Assembly (NCBI GenBank): GCA_038321615.1 | Contig: JBBQFC010000101.1 | Location: 1 to 6,481 of the forward strand | Source: JBBQFC01 sp038321615 | GTDB lineage: Bacteria > Bacteroidota > Bacteroidia > Flavobacteriales_D > Cryomorphaceae | Length of the DNA: 6,481 nucleotides | Reading direction: 5' to 3' | In this document: positions 1 through 5,964 of the stretch, one piece after another | Position numbering within the stretch: position 1 is the first letter of the stretch | Layout: every line of letters starts with the position of its first letter | Translations under genes and position numbers: made by a program | Notes under the pieces: generated by a model | What the model was told of the DNA's origin: nothing | The model's input: the letters and a program-made list of their open reading frames with translations, nothing else | Databases searched by the model: none

Positions 1-32
1 GCGCTTCCCACTCGCTGCACTACCGCTCTCAT
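1..32 (-). CDS. dtd: D-aminoacyl-tRNA deacylase, N-terminal fragment (gene runs off the left edge)
   Basis: The minus strand opens an ATG at 32-30 and reads MRAVVQRVGSA before the window ends. MRAVxQRV is the recognisable N-terminus of DTD, the enzyme that removes D-amino acids (and misattached glycine) from tRNA in the cytoplasm and so protects translation from wrong-handed residues. The catalytic SQFTL region and the rest of the roughly 150-residue protein lie outside the window. The start codon overlaps the rsgA stop as ATGA, which suggests one transcript and coupled translation; from general knowledge rsgA and dtd often neighbour one another in Bacteroidota. The call rests on 11 residues plus this context, so it is good but not proven. 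Confidence 0.8.
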   Translation of the reverse strand, partial: MRAVVQRVGS

Positions 33-958
33 GATCGATACGTTTCTGCTCCCGCGGTGTCAAAATACATTCCCAAATAACTGTTGTAGCGCGTCTGTGC
101 GACTTGCCCAGTCTCCAGAGCCGCTTTTACCGCACACCCCGGCTCCTTGACGTGCAAACAATTGTAGAAATTGCAGTTGGGCAATAATGCTCTCATTTCT
201 GGAAATAGCCCGGCCAAGTCGGCCTTATCTAAATCTACCAGGCCGAAACCACGAATTCCGGGGGTATCTACAATGTAACCACCAGAAGCTAATTCGTGCA
301 TTTCTGCAAAAGTGGTGGTATGCTTCCCTGTGCGATGCGCTTCAGAAACAGCTCCTACCCGAATATCTAAATTACTGTCGAGCGCGTTGACCAGGGTAGA
401 TTTACCAACTCCGGAATGGCCCGAAAGCAGCGATACTTTGCCAACGAGATTAGCTCGGATGGCGTCCACCCCCTCCCGCGTTTCGGCGGACGCCAAGAAT
501 ACATGATAGCCGAGATCGGCATAAACAGAAGCAAAACCCAAAAGCTCCGATCGCTGGGAAGCGCTCAAAAGGTCTACTTTGTTGAAAATGATCGAAACCG
601 GTATGTGAAATGCCTCAGCCGAAACGCAGAACCGATCGATAAAGGCTGGAAAAGTTACCGGCTCAAGAACGGTAGCCACCAGGATGGCTTGGTCGAGATT
701 GGCTGCAATAATTTGACTTTGCTTCGATAGATTTACCGACTTGCGGAGGATGTAATTGCGGCGTTCTTCTATAGCGTCTATTGTGTAAGATCCCGATTCT
801 CCTGCGATTTCGACCCAATCGCCCACCGCTACCGGATTGGTAGTGCGAATACCGCGCGTTCTGAATTTACCCGGCACACGAGCTTCTACCTGTTTTCCTT
901 CGCCGACATCTATCAGATACCAGCTGCCTGTGCTTTTTATTACGCGCCCTCTCTGCAT
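29..958 (-). CDS. rsgA: Ribosome small subunit-dependent GTPase A (RsgA/YjeQ)
   Basis: RsgA is a circularly permuted GTPase that binds the 30S subunit late in assembly, checks the decoding centre and releases maturation factors. With the ATG at 958 the protein has 309 residues, the normal family length. An N-terminal OB-fold (about 1-70) begins with MQRGRVIKSTGSWY. The GTPase motifs then appear in permuted order: G4 NKVD (126-129), G5 SA (157-158), G1 GHSGVGKST (180-188), G2 threonines (about 210-215), G3 DTPG (231-234). The C-terminal zinc knuckle is complete: C262-X4-C267-X-H269-X5-C275. The frame stays open upstream to a GTG at 1045, but those 29 extra residues precede the usual OB-fold start and would abut the divergent gldA start, so I prefer 958. 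No strong Shine-Dalgarno is seen, as is usual in this phylum. The stop overlaps the dtd start. Confidence 0.95.
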   Translation of the reverse strand: MQRGRVIKSTGSWYLIDVGEGKQVEARVPGKFRTRGIRTTNPVAVGDWVEIAGESGSYTIDAIEERRNYILRKSVNLSKQSQIIAANLDQAILVATVLEPVTFPAFIDRFCVSAEAFHIPVSIIFNKVDLLSASQRSELLGFASVYADLGYHVFLASAETREGVDAIRANLVGKVSLLSGHSGVGKSTLVNALDSNLDIRVGAVSEAHRTGKHTTTFAEMHELASGGYIVDTPGIRGFGLVDLDKADLAGLFPEMRALLPNCNFYNCLHVKEPGCAVKAALETGQVAQTRYNSYLGMYFDTAGAETYRS

Positions 959-1045
959 TGTGAATTGCGAAATTAATATAATCCGCTCCCTCGAAACTTT
1001 CATTGTGAACCGAGCACGACTGATATTCTTTAAATTCGCCCCCAC

Positions 1046-1948
1046 ATGTCAATCGAAGTTCAAGACGTCAAGAAATATTACGGGCACCAGGCGGCGCTCA
1101 ACGGTGTCAATTTTTCAGTCAAAAAAGGAGAAGTGGTAGGTTTTCTGGGTCCGAATGGAGCCGGAAAGTCAACGATGATGAAGATAATAACCTGTTATCT
1201 CCCGCCGTCCAGCGGCAATGTGAGCGTAGCCGGTATCGACATTTACAAAGACCCACTGAAAATAAGAAAACAGGTAGGTTACCTTCCCGAAACGAACGCC
1301 CTCTACCCAGAAATGTACATTCGCGAATATCTCCGCTATGTGGCTGGATTATATCATTTGCCAAAAAAAAAGGAAAAGGTAGATGAAGTGATAGAGCAGG
1401 TAGGTCTTCAGCCCGAAGCCCATAAACAGATAGGCCAGCTCAGCAAAGGATACAGGCAACGGGTGGGCTTGGCGCAAGCCATAATCCACGATCCGGAGGT
1501 ATTGATTCTCGATGAACCTACTTCGGGTCTCGACCCCAATCAACTCGATGATATTCGGAAACTGATTAAAAAGCTTGGGAAGGATAAAACAGTGCTGGTG
1601 AGCACACATATTATGCAAGAAGTTGAGGCCATGTGCAGCCGGGTTATCATTATCAAAAGCGGGAAATTAGTGGCCGACAGCCCCGTAAAAGAATTAACCG
1701 ATGGCAATAATCGGGCGACGATTTTCCTGAAAGTATCCGCCCCTTTGCCTATCGAGCAGATTAAGGCCTTAGCGGGCGTAGAACGGGTCGAACTTGTTTC
1801 AAATTGTATGTACCGTATTGTGGCCGATGGATCGAAAGAAATCAACCCTGCTTTAAACCAAATAGCCCGATCGCAAGGCGTAAACGTAGAAGAACTGCGC
1901 AGGGAAGCCCGCAATTTGGAAAGCATATTCCGAAATCTCACCAAGTAA
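1046..1948 (+). CDS. gldA: Gliding motility/T9SS-associated ABC transporter ATP-binding subunit GldA
   Basis: A 300-residue cytoplasmic ATPase of the ABC-2 type. Motifs in order: Walker A GPNGAGKST (35-43), a Q-loop region reading YLPE (79-82, glutamate in place of glutamine as is common in this subfamily), ABC signature LSKGYRQR (132-139), Walker B VLILDEP (152-158), D-loop SGLD (160-163), switch histidine H188 in STHIMQEVEA. The stretches MYIREYL, IGQLSKGYRQRVGLAQA and GLDPNQL closely match GldA, which with the membrane proteins GldF and GldG forms a transporter needed for gliding in Flavobacterium; the substrate is not established. The C-terminal 80 or so residues are the poorly conserved tail of such ATPases. 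No gldF or gldG is in the window, so the permease must lie elsewhere. The T9SS cargo gene at the right end fits an organism with this machinery. A generic ABC-2 ATPase is the alternative. Confidence 0.86.
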   Translation: MSIEVQDVKKYYGHQAALNGVNFSVKKGEVVGFLGPNGAGKSTMMKIITCYLPPSSGNVSVAGIDIYKDPLKIRKQVGYLPETNALYPEMYIREYLRYVAGLYHLPKKKEKVDEVIEQVGLQPEAHKQIGQLSKGYRQRVGLAQAIIHDPEVLILDEPTSGLDPNQLDDIRKLIKKLGKDKTVLVSTHIMQEVEAMCSRVIIIKSGKLVADSPVKELTDGNNRATIFLKVSAPLPIEQIKALAGVERVELVSNCMYRIVADGSKEINPALNQIARSQGVNVEELRREARNLESIFRNLTK

Positions 1949-1979
1949 TTTGGTATCTTTTATGGCATAAGAATTTTTC

Positions 1980-1987
1980 TAAATTTG
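1980..1987 (+). promoter_or_regulatory. Probable metK promoter core (TAnnTTTG)
   Basis: TAAATTTG matches the Bacteroidota -7 consensus TAnnTTTG exactly. Transcription would start roughly at 1991-1995, which places the aptamer (from about 1997) at the very 5' end of the mRNA. The -33 element is not convincing: the nearest TTTG (1949-1952) is 27 nt upstream, longer than the usual 19-21, and the closer T-run at 1958-1961 is only a partial match. Confidence 0.55.
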
Positions 1988-1996
1988 TGCTGCTTT

Positions 1997-2046
1997 AGTG
2001 GAAGGATTTGGCCGATTGCAACCACGCTAAAAAATGCTAAATACCG
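1997..2046 (+). promoter_or_regulatory. SAM-II (metA-type) riboswitch aptamer in the metK leader
   Basis: The order of elements fits the SAM-II pseudoknot. P1 is GTGG (1998-2001) paired with CCAC (2022-2025). The loop between them contains ATTT (2006-2009), CCG (2012-2014) and ATTGCAA (2015-2021), in the same order and spacing as the known aptamer (AUUUAACCGUAUUGCAA). After P1 come CGCTAAAA (2025-2032) and the diagnostic TGCTAAA (2035-2041), whose GC (2036-2037) can pair with GC in the loop (2018-2019) to close the pseudoknot. This class binds S-adenosylmethionine and switches off methionine/SAM genes; MetK makes SAM, so the logic is direct end-product feedback. The last TAAA ends 55 nt before the metK ATG, farther than in many alphaproteobacterial examples, so the output mechanism is unclear. 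The match is by eye against remembered consensus; no covariance model was run. Confidence 0.82.
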
Positions 2047-2096
2047 CATCTCTGCCATTTCCCCTTCGGAGTGTAAAACTTTTCTAACCCGTACCT

Positions 2097-3398
2097 ATGT
2101 CCTATTTATTCACTTCAGAATCGGTTTCTGAAGGCCATCCCGATAAAGTAGCCGATCAAATTTCGGATGCCATTCTTGATAATTTTCTAGCCTTCGATCA
2201 CACCAGCAAGGTGGCGTGTGAGACTTTGGTAACAACCGGGCAAGTTTTTCTGGCTGGTGAGGTAAAATCAAACACGTATATTGATGTTCAAAGCATTGCC
2301 CGCGAAGTAATTAATAGAATAGGATATACCAAGAGCGAGTACATGTTCGATGGTAATTCCTGCGGTATTCTATCGGCCATACACGAGCAAAGCCCGGACA
2401 TTAATCGCGGTGTGGAAGGCGATAACCCTGAAAGCCAAGGAGCTGGGGACCAAGGCATGATGTTTGGCTACGCCACCAATGAAACGGCCAATTATATGCC
2501 GCTGGCGCTCGATCTAAGCCACCGCATATTAATCGAGTTGGCTGCTATGCGTCGAGAAAATAAAGAGATTCTTTACCTCCGCCCCGATGCTAAAGCCCAG
2601 GTAACCATTTCTTATGGCGACGATCACAAGCCGCTTCGGATAAACACGATTGTAATAAGCACGCAGCACGACGATTTCGTCAAACCGGAGAGTAATCTGG
2701 CGGCGGCTCAAGATAAAGCAGATGAGCAAATGCTCGCCCAGATTCGGAAGGATTTGATTGAAAAGTTAATCCCTAGGGTGAAGTCCAGGATGAATACGTC
2801 TGTTCAAGCGCTCTTCGACACCAACATTACCTACCACATCAACCCTACAGGTAAGTTTGTGATAGGCGGCCCTCATGGGGATACCGGCCTTACCGGAAGA
2901 AAAATCATAGTTGATACTTACGGTGGAAAAGGCGCCCATGGAGGCGGAGCATTTAGTGGAAAGGATCCGAGCAAAGTAGACAGAAGTGCGGCTTATGCGG
3001 CACGCCATATCGCCAAGAATGCAGTTGCGGCTGGTATTGCCGACCAAATGTTGATTCAGGTATCTTACGCCATTGGCGTAGCAGAGCCGATGGGTGTGTT
3101 TGTAGATTGCTACGGCACTTCCAAAGTTAACTTCAGCGATGGAGAAATTGCAGAAGTCATCCAAAAACTTTTCGACCTTCGGCCTGCCGGGATTGAACAA
3201 AAATTAAAACTTCGATCACCTATCTATTCGGAAACTGCCGCCTATGGACACATGGGGCGCCAACATGAAATCAAAACAAAGATTTTCGAGCGCCGCGACG
3301 GGAAAAATATTGAGAAGAAAGAAATCGAAGTTGAGCTTTTCACTTGGGAAAAGCTAGATATGATTGAAGAGCTCAAAGAAGCCTTCCAACTTTCATAG
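2097..3398 (+). CDS. metK: S-adenosylmethionine synthase (methionine adenosyltransferase)
   Basis: MetK joins methionine and ATP to give SAM plus phosphate and pyrophosphate, in the cytoplasm and usually as a tetramer. The start MSYLFTSESVSEGHPDKV is typical and holds the catalytic H14, D16 and K17. The adenine-side signature GAGDQG is at 115-120 and the P-loop-like signature GGGAFSGKDP at 282-291, preceded by GDTGLTGRK (261-269). At 433 residues it is about 50 longer than the E. coli enzyme. The excess is partly the C-terminal tail ending in VELFTWEKLDMIEELKEAF, a feature of Bacteroidota MetK, so the length is normal here. All key residues are present and the gene is intact. It is preceded by a probable SAM-II riboswitch, which would lower expression when SAM is plentiful. 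Its stop lies only 3 nt from the stop of convergent der. Confidence 0.98.
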   Translation: MSYLFTSESVSEGHPDKVADQISDAILDNFLAFDHTSKVACETLVTTGQVFLAGEVKSNTYIDVQSIAREVINRIGYTKSEYMFDGNSCGILSAIHEQSPDINRGVEGDNPESQGAGDQGMMFGYATNETANYMPLALDLSHRILIELAAMRRENKEILYLRPDAKAQVTISYGDDHKPLRINTIVISTQHDDFVKPESNLAAAQDKADEQMLAQIRKDLIEKLIPRVKSRMNTSVQALFDTNITYHINPTGKFVIGGPHGDTGLTGRKIIVDTYGGKGAHGGGAFSGKDPSKVDRSAAYAARHIAKNAVAAGIADQMLIQVSYAIGVAEPMGVFVDCYGTSKVNFSDGEIAEVIQKLFDLRPAGIEQKLKLRSPIYSETAAYGHMGRQHEIKTKIFERRDGKNIEKKEIEVELFTWEKLDMIEELKEAFQLS

Positions 3399-3401
3399 CT
3401 C

Positions 3402-4706
3402 CTACTTATTTCGAAAGAAAATCTTAATCGGGATTCCCGTAAGGTTGAAGTTCTCCCGAAGCTTATTTTCCAAAAACCGTCGGTACGGTTCCTTTACGTA
3501 CTGTGGCAAATTGCAGTAAAAAGCAAAGGCTGGCTTATGCGTTGGCAACTGCATTACGTATTTTATCTTCACGTATTTGCCCTTGTAGCCAGGAGGCGGC
3601 GTTTTTTCGAGAATAGGCTGCATTACTTCGTTCAGCTTTGAAGTAGGTATTTTTCCCCGCATGTTTTGATACACTTCCACGGCTGTTTCTACAGCCTTGT
3701 GAATGCGCTGCTTGGTCAATGCCGATATAAATAGAATTGGCACGTCGGTAAACGGAGCTATTTTTTTTCGGAGATCGTCTTCGAAAGCTTTTAACGTGCT
3801 CGTATCTTTCTCCACCAAGTCCCATTTATTAACGAGAATCACTACGCCCTTGCTATTTTTTTCAATGGTGTAAAATATGGTCAGGTCTTGCTTTTGAACG
3901 CCTTCTGTAGCATCAATCATCATAAAGCATACGTCGCTCTCCTCGATACTTCGCACAGATCGTAGCACCGAATAAAACTCAATATCGTCGGTAACCCTTG
4001 CGCGCTTTCGAATTCCCGCGGTATCGACCAAGAAGAAGTCGAAGCCAAAGGATTGATACCGCGTAAGAAGGGCGTCTCGGGTAGTTCCGGCAGCTTCGTT
4101 TACAATGTTTCGCTCTATTCCGAGCAGCGCATTAATGAACGAAGATTTTCCTGCGTTGGGCTTTCCGACCACGGCAAATTTTGGAATTGCAAGTTCTTCA
4201 TCGGGCTCTTTGGATGGGAAGCTCGCTATCACGGCATCGAGCAGATCGCCGGTGCCACCTCCGCTCGCGGATGAAATACAATACACGTCGCCCATTCCGA
4301 AGGAATAAAACTCGCTGGCTTGGAGAATTCGATCATTGGTATCTACTTTATTCGCAACCACGAAGATAGGCTTGTCCGTTTTTCGCAAGAGGGCAGCCAC
4401 CGCCTCATCGTGATCTGTAATTCCGGTAGCCACGTCGAGCACGAATAGGATAGCCGTGGACTCATCTATGGCCAGTTCCACCTGTTTTTTAATGTCGTTT
4501 TCGAAAACGTCGTCGCTTTGTAAGGTATAGCCACCGGTATCGATCACCGAATATTCGACCCCGATCCATTCGGCCTTGCCATAATGCCTATCGCGAGTCA
4601 CACCACTGGTGGAATCTACTATGGCATCGCGCGACTCTGTGAGTCGGTTAAAAAGGGTCGATTTCCCAACGTTGGGTCTACCGACAATAGCTACAATGTT
4701 TGACAT
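3402..4706 (-). CDS. der: Ribosome biogenesis GTPase Der (EngA), tandem GTPase domains
   Basis: Der is an essential double-GTPase that acts in 50S subunit assembly, binding near the peptidyl transferase centre. The 434 residues show the full architecture. GTPase domain 1 has G1 GRPNVGKST (9-17), G3 DTGG (56-59) and G4 NKVD (119-122). Domain 2 has G1 GKPNAGKSS (181-189), G3 DTAG (228-231) and G4 NKWD (293-296). The C-terminal KH-like domain covers about 350-434 and includes TPPPGYKGKYVKIKY. Length and motifs are standard. The ATG at 4706 lies 1 nt after the era stop, so the two are almost certainly cotranscribed as era-der and translationally linked. Its stop is 3 nt from the metK stop on the other strand, leaving no room for a conventional terminator between them. 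Confidence 0.98.
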   Translation of the reverse strand: MSNIVAIVGRPNVGKSTLFNRLTESRDAIVDSTSGVTRDRHYGKAEWIGVEYSVIDTGGYTLQSDDVFENDIKKQVELAIDESTAILFVLDVATGITDHDEAVAALLRKTDKPIFVVANKVDTNDRILQASEFYSFGMGDVYCISSASGGGTGDLLDAVIASFPSKEPDEELAIPKFAVVGKPNAGKSSFINALLGIERNIVNEAAGTTRDALLTRYQSFGFDFFLVDTAGIRKRARVTDDIEFYSVLRSVRSIEESDVCFMMIDATEGVQKQDLTIFYTIEKNSKGVVILVNKWDLVEKDTSTLKAFEDDLRKKIAPFTDVPILFISALTKQRIHKAVETAVEVYQNMRGKIPTSKLNEVMQPILEKTPPPGYKGKYVKIKYVMQLPTHKPAFAFYCNLPQYVKEPYRRFLENKLRENFNLTGIPIKIFFRNK

Positions 4707-4707
4707 G

Positions 4708-5589
4708 TTATTGCTTATATCCGAATGCTTTTAATCTGCGCTCATTATTACGCCAATCTTCATCGACTTTCACGTGCATTTCCAAAAATACCTTTTGGTC
4801 GATGAAGGACTCAATTAATTTTCGGGACTCGGTCCCAACTTTTTTCAATTTTTCGCCTTTATGCCCTATCAAAATCCCTTTCTGGCTTTTGCGGGCAACG
4901 TAGATAACCGCTGAAATCCTTGTTATGGTTGGCTCCTCTACAAATGACTCGATTTCAACTTGTACGGAATAGGGTATTTCCTTTTGATAATTCTCAAGAA
5001 TTCTTTCGCGAATTATTTCGGACACGAAGAAACGCACCGGTTTATCGGTCAAAGCGTCCTTTTCGTAATACGGAGGGCTCTCTGGAAGCATTTCGCGAAT
5101 TGTACTCAGGAGATCTTCTACTCCAAAGTTATGCAGCGCCGAAATCGGAAATACCGATCCTTTGGCAAACAAGGCATTCAAAAGTTCACTCTGCCGAGTC
5201 AAATCTTCTTGATCGATTAGATCGATTTTATTTAGCACTACCAAAACAGGAGTCTCCGTTTTTTGAATAATCTGATCGAATCCGTAGAGCTCCAATTGTT
5301 TATCGCTGGCATCCACCAATAGAACGAGTATGTCGGCATCGCTGAAGGCTTGCTTCACAAAATGCATCATACTCACTTGCAATCCGTACTTCGGGTCCAA
5401 AATCCCAGGCGTATCGCTAAAGATCATTTGGGTGTCCTCCGTATTTACAATACCCAGTATGCGGTGACGCGTGGTTTGCGCTTTAGCCGTGATAATAGAC
5501 AGGCGCTCTCCTACCAAGCGGTTCATCAACGTTGACTTGCCTGCATTGGCGCGACCAACGATATTGATAAATCCAGCTTTGTGGGACAT
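4708..5589 (-). CDS. era: GTPase Era (16S rRNA-binding, 30S assembly)
   Basis: Era couples GTP binding to recognition of the 3' end of 16S rRNA during small-subunit maturation. The 293 residues carry G1 GRANAGKST (12-20), the G2 threonines T39/T40, G3 DTPG (59-62), G4 NKID (120-123) and G5 SAL (150-152). The C-terminal KH domain has its GxxG loop at GHKG (242-245), followed by KLKKVG. The length is standard for the family and the frame is intact. ATG at 5589 gives MSHKAGFINIVGRANAGKST, which places G1 at the usual distance from the N-terminus. It is first in a two-gene operon with der, 1 nt apart. The upstream AT-rich segment at 5616-5630 is the likely promoter region and is shared with the rightward tRNA unit. 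Confidence 0.98.
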   Translation of the reverse strand: MSHKAGFINIVGRANAGKSTLMNRLVGERLSIITAKAQTTRHRILGIVNTEDTQMIFSDTPGILDPKYGLQVSMMHFVKQAFSDADILVLLVDASDKQLELYGFDQIIQKTETPVLVVLNKIDLIDQEDLTRQSELLNALFAKGSVFPISALHNFGVEDLLSTIREMLPESPPYYEKDALTDKPVRFFVSEIIRERILENYQKEIPYSVQVEIESFVEEPTITRISAVIYVARKSQKGILIGHKGEKLKKVGTESRKLIESFIDQKVFLEMHVKVDEDWRNNERRLKAFGYKQ

Positions 5590-5599
5590 TCAGAAAGAT

Positions 5600-5630
5600 T
5601 TTGTGGTCAAAGAAACAAAATATATATTTG
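5600..5630 (+). promoter_or_regulatory. Bacteroidota-type promoter reading rightward toward tRNA-fMet
   Basis: TTTG at 5600-5603, a 19-nt spacer and TATATTTG at 5623-5630 give an excellent match to the phylum's -33 TTTG / -7 TAnnTTTG promoter. Transcription would start near 5637 and run through about 145 nt of leader into tRNA-fMet. I found no comparable promoter closer to the tRNA, so this is the best candidate for its expression. Confidence 0.65.
5616..5624 (-). promoter_or_regulatory. Possible era promoter core on the opposite strand
   Basis: Read on the minus strand this segment is TATATTTTG, one T longer than TAnnTTTG, about 26 nt upstream of the era ATG. It overlaps the rightward -7 box because CAAAATATATATTTG (5616-5630) is nearly palindromic. 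No good -33 element is seen for this direction, so the call is tentative. Confidence 0.35.
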
Positions 5631-5714
5631 CAGTCCCAATTCGGGGTCGTAGCAATGGCTATGTTTAATGATTTTGAGGGGAGTCCAGATGACTGACGGA
5701 ACATTCCCCCCTTT

Positions 5715-5748
5715 GGGAGGTCGTCACTTCGGGTTTGACCAACCACTA
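5715..5748 (+). pseudogene. Degenerate tRNA-like remnant upstream of tRNA-fMet
   Basis: AGGTCGTCA at 5718-5726 followed by TTCGGGTTTGACC resembles the variable loop, T-arm and 3' acceptor of the intact tRNA at 5826-5855. About four fifths of positions agree if one inserted base is allowed near the end, where both end in CTA. GTCA (5723-5726) and TGAC (5736-5739) can still pair as a T-stem. No matching 5' acceptor strand, D-arm or anticodon arm is present, so it cannot be a working tRNA. A dispersed intergenic repeat unrelated to tRNA is a possible alternative. Confidence 0.4.
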
Positions 5749-5753
5749 GTATT

Positions 5754-5769
5754 CAATCCGAAGGGATTG
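5754..5769 (+). other. Small hairpin between the tRNA remnant and tRNA-fMet
   Basis: CAATCC (5754-5759) and GGATTG (5764-5769) form a 6-bp stem with a GAAG loop. It follows the upstream tRNA remnant much as the strong terminator follows the intact tRNA, and both contain GAAGGGAT, so it may be a decayed terminator. The downstream bases (TCTTAAAAAAC) lack a U-tract, so it is unlikely to stop transcription now; it could instead be a processing signal in the tRNA leader. Confidence 0.35.
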
Positions 5770-5782
5770 TCTTAAAAAACAT

Positions 5783-5861
<79 letters not shown>

Positions 5862-5865
<4 letters not shown>

Positions 5866-5894
5866 GATCGTATCATACGATCCCTTTTTATTTT
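5862..5894 (+). terminator. Strong intrinsic terminator after tRNA-fMet
   Basis: AAGGGATCGTA (5862-5872) pairs perfectly over 11 bp with TACGATCCCTT (5876-5886) around a 3-nt loop TCA, and is followed by TTTATTTT. It begins 7 nt after the tRNA 3' end and ends the rightward transcript. Confidence 0.92.
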
Positions 5895-5905
5895 GACAAA
5901 TTCGC

Positions 5906-5964
5906 TGGTAGCTCGCCCACTGGGAGGTGGTCAGTTCGAGTCTGGCCCCCGATACTACAGAAGG
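5906..5964 (+). pseudogene. Truncated tRNA remnant containing direct repeat copy 2
   Basis: TGGTAGCTCG (5906-5915) repeats the D-loop and D-stem 3' half of tRNA-fMet (5799-5808). After a divergent middle, 5930-5964 repeats 34 of 35 bases of its T-arm, 3' acceptor and flank. The interval between the two matching blocks is 8 nt shorter than in the intact gene. The middle can fold as CCAC (5917-5920) with GTGG (5927-5930) around a 6-nt loop, so it is not simply a deleted copy of the fMet anticodon arm. The 5' acceptor strand and first half of the D-arm are missing, and it lies beyond the terminator, so a functional tRNA is ruled out. Origin could be tandem duplication with decay or the scar of an element that targeted the tRNA 3' end. 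Confidence 0.75.

Noticed and set aside
968..1038. Promoter-like TAATTTCG (minus strand, 975-968) and TAAATTCG (plus strand, 1031-1038) between rsgA and gldA
   Set aside because: Both miss the consensus TAnnTTTG by one base, have no properly spaced TTTG upstream and lie so close to the start codons that transcripts would be nearly leaderless.
959..1045. N-terminal extension of rsgA to a GTG at 1045
   Set aside because: The added 29 residues lie before the conserved OB-fold start and would leave no intergenic space to gldA; the 309-residue form has the normal family length.
1540..1944. 134-codon open frame antisense to gldA
   Set aside because: Lies entirely inside gldA on the other strand and shows no motif; explained by codon composition of the real gene.
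1955..1980. Terminator-like inverted repeat after gldA (TTAT...ATAA followed by a T-run)
   Set aside because: The stem is only about 4 bp of A-T pairs; too weak to call.
2766..3200. 144-codon open frame antisense to metK
   Set aside because: Lies entirely inside metK, which has all family motifs; no recognisable domain in the antisense product.
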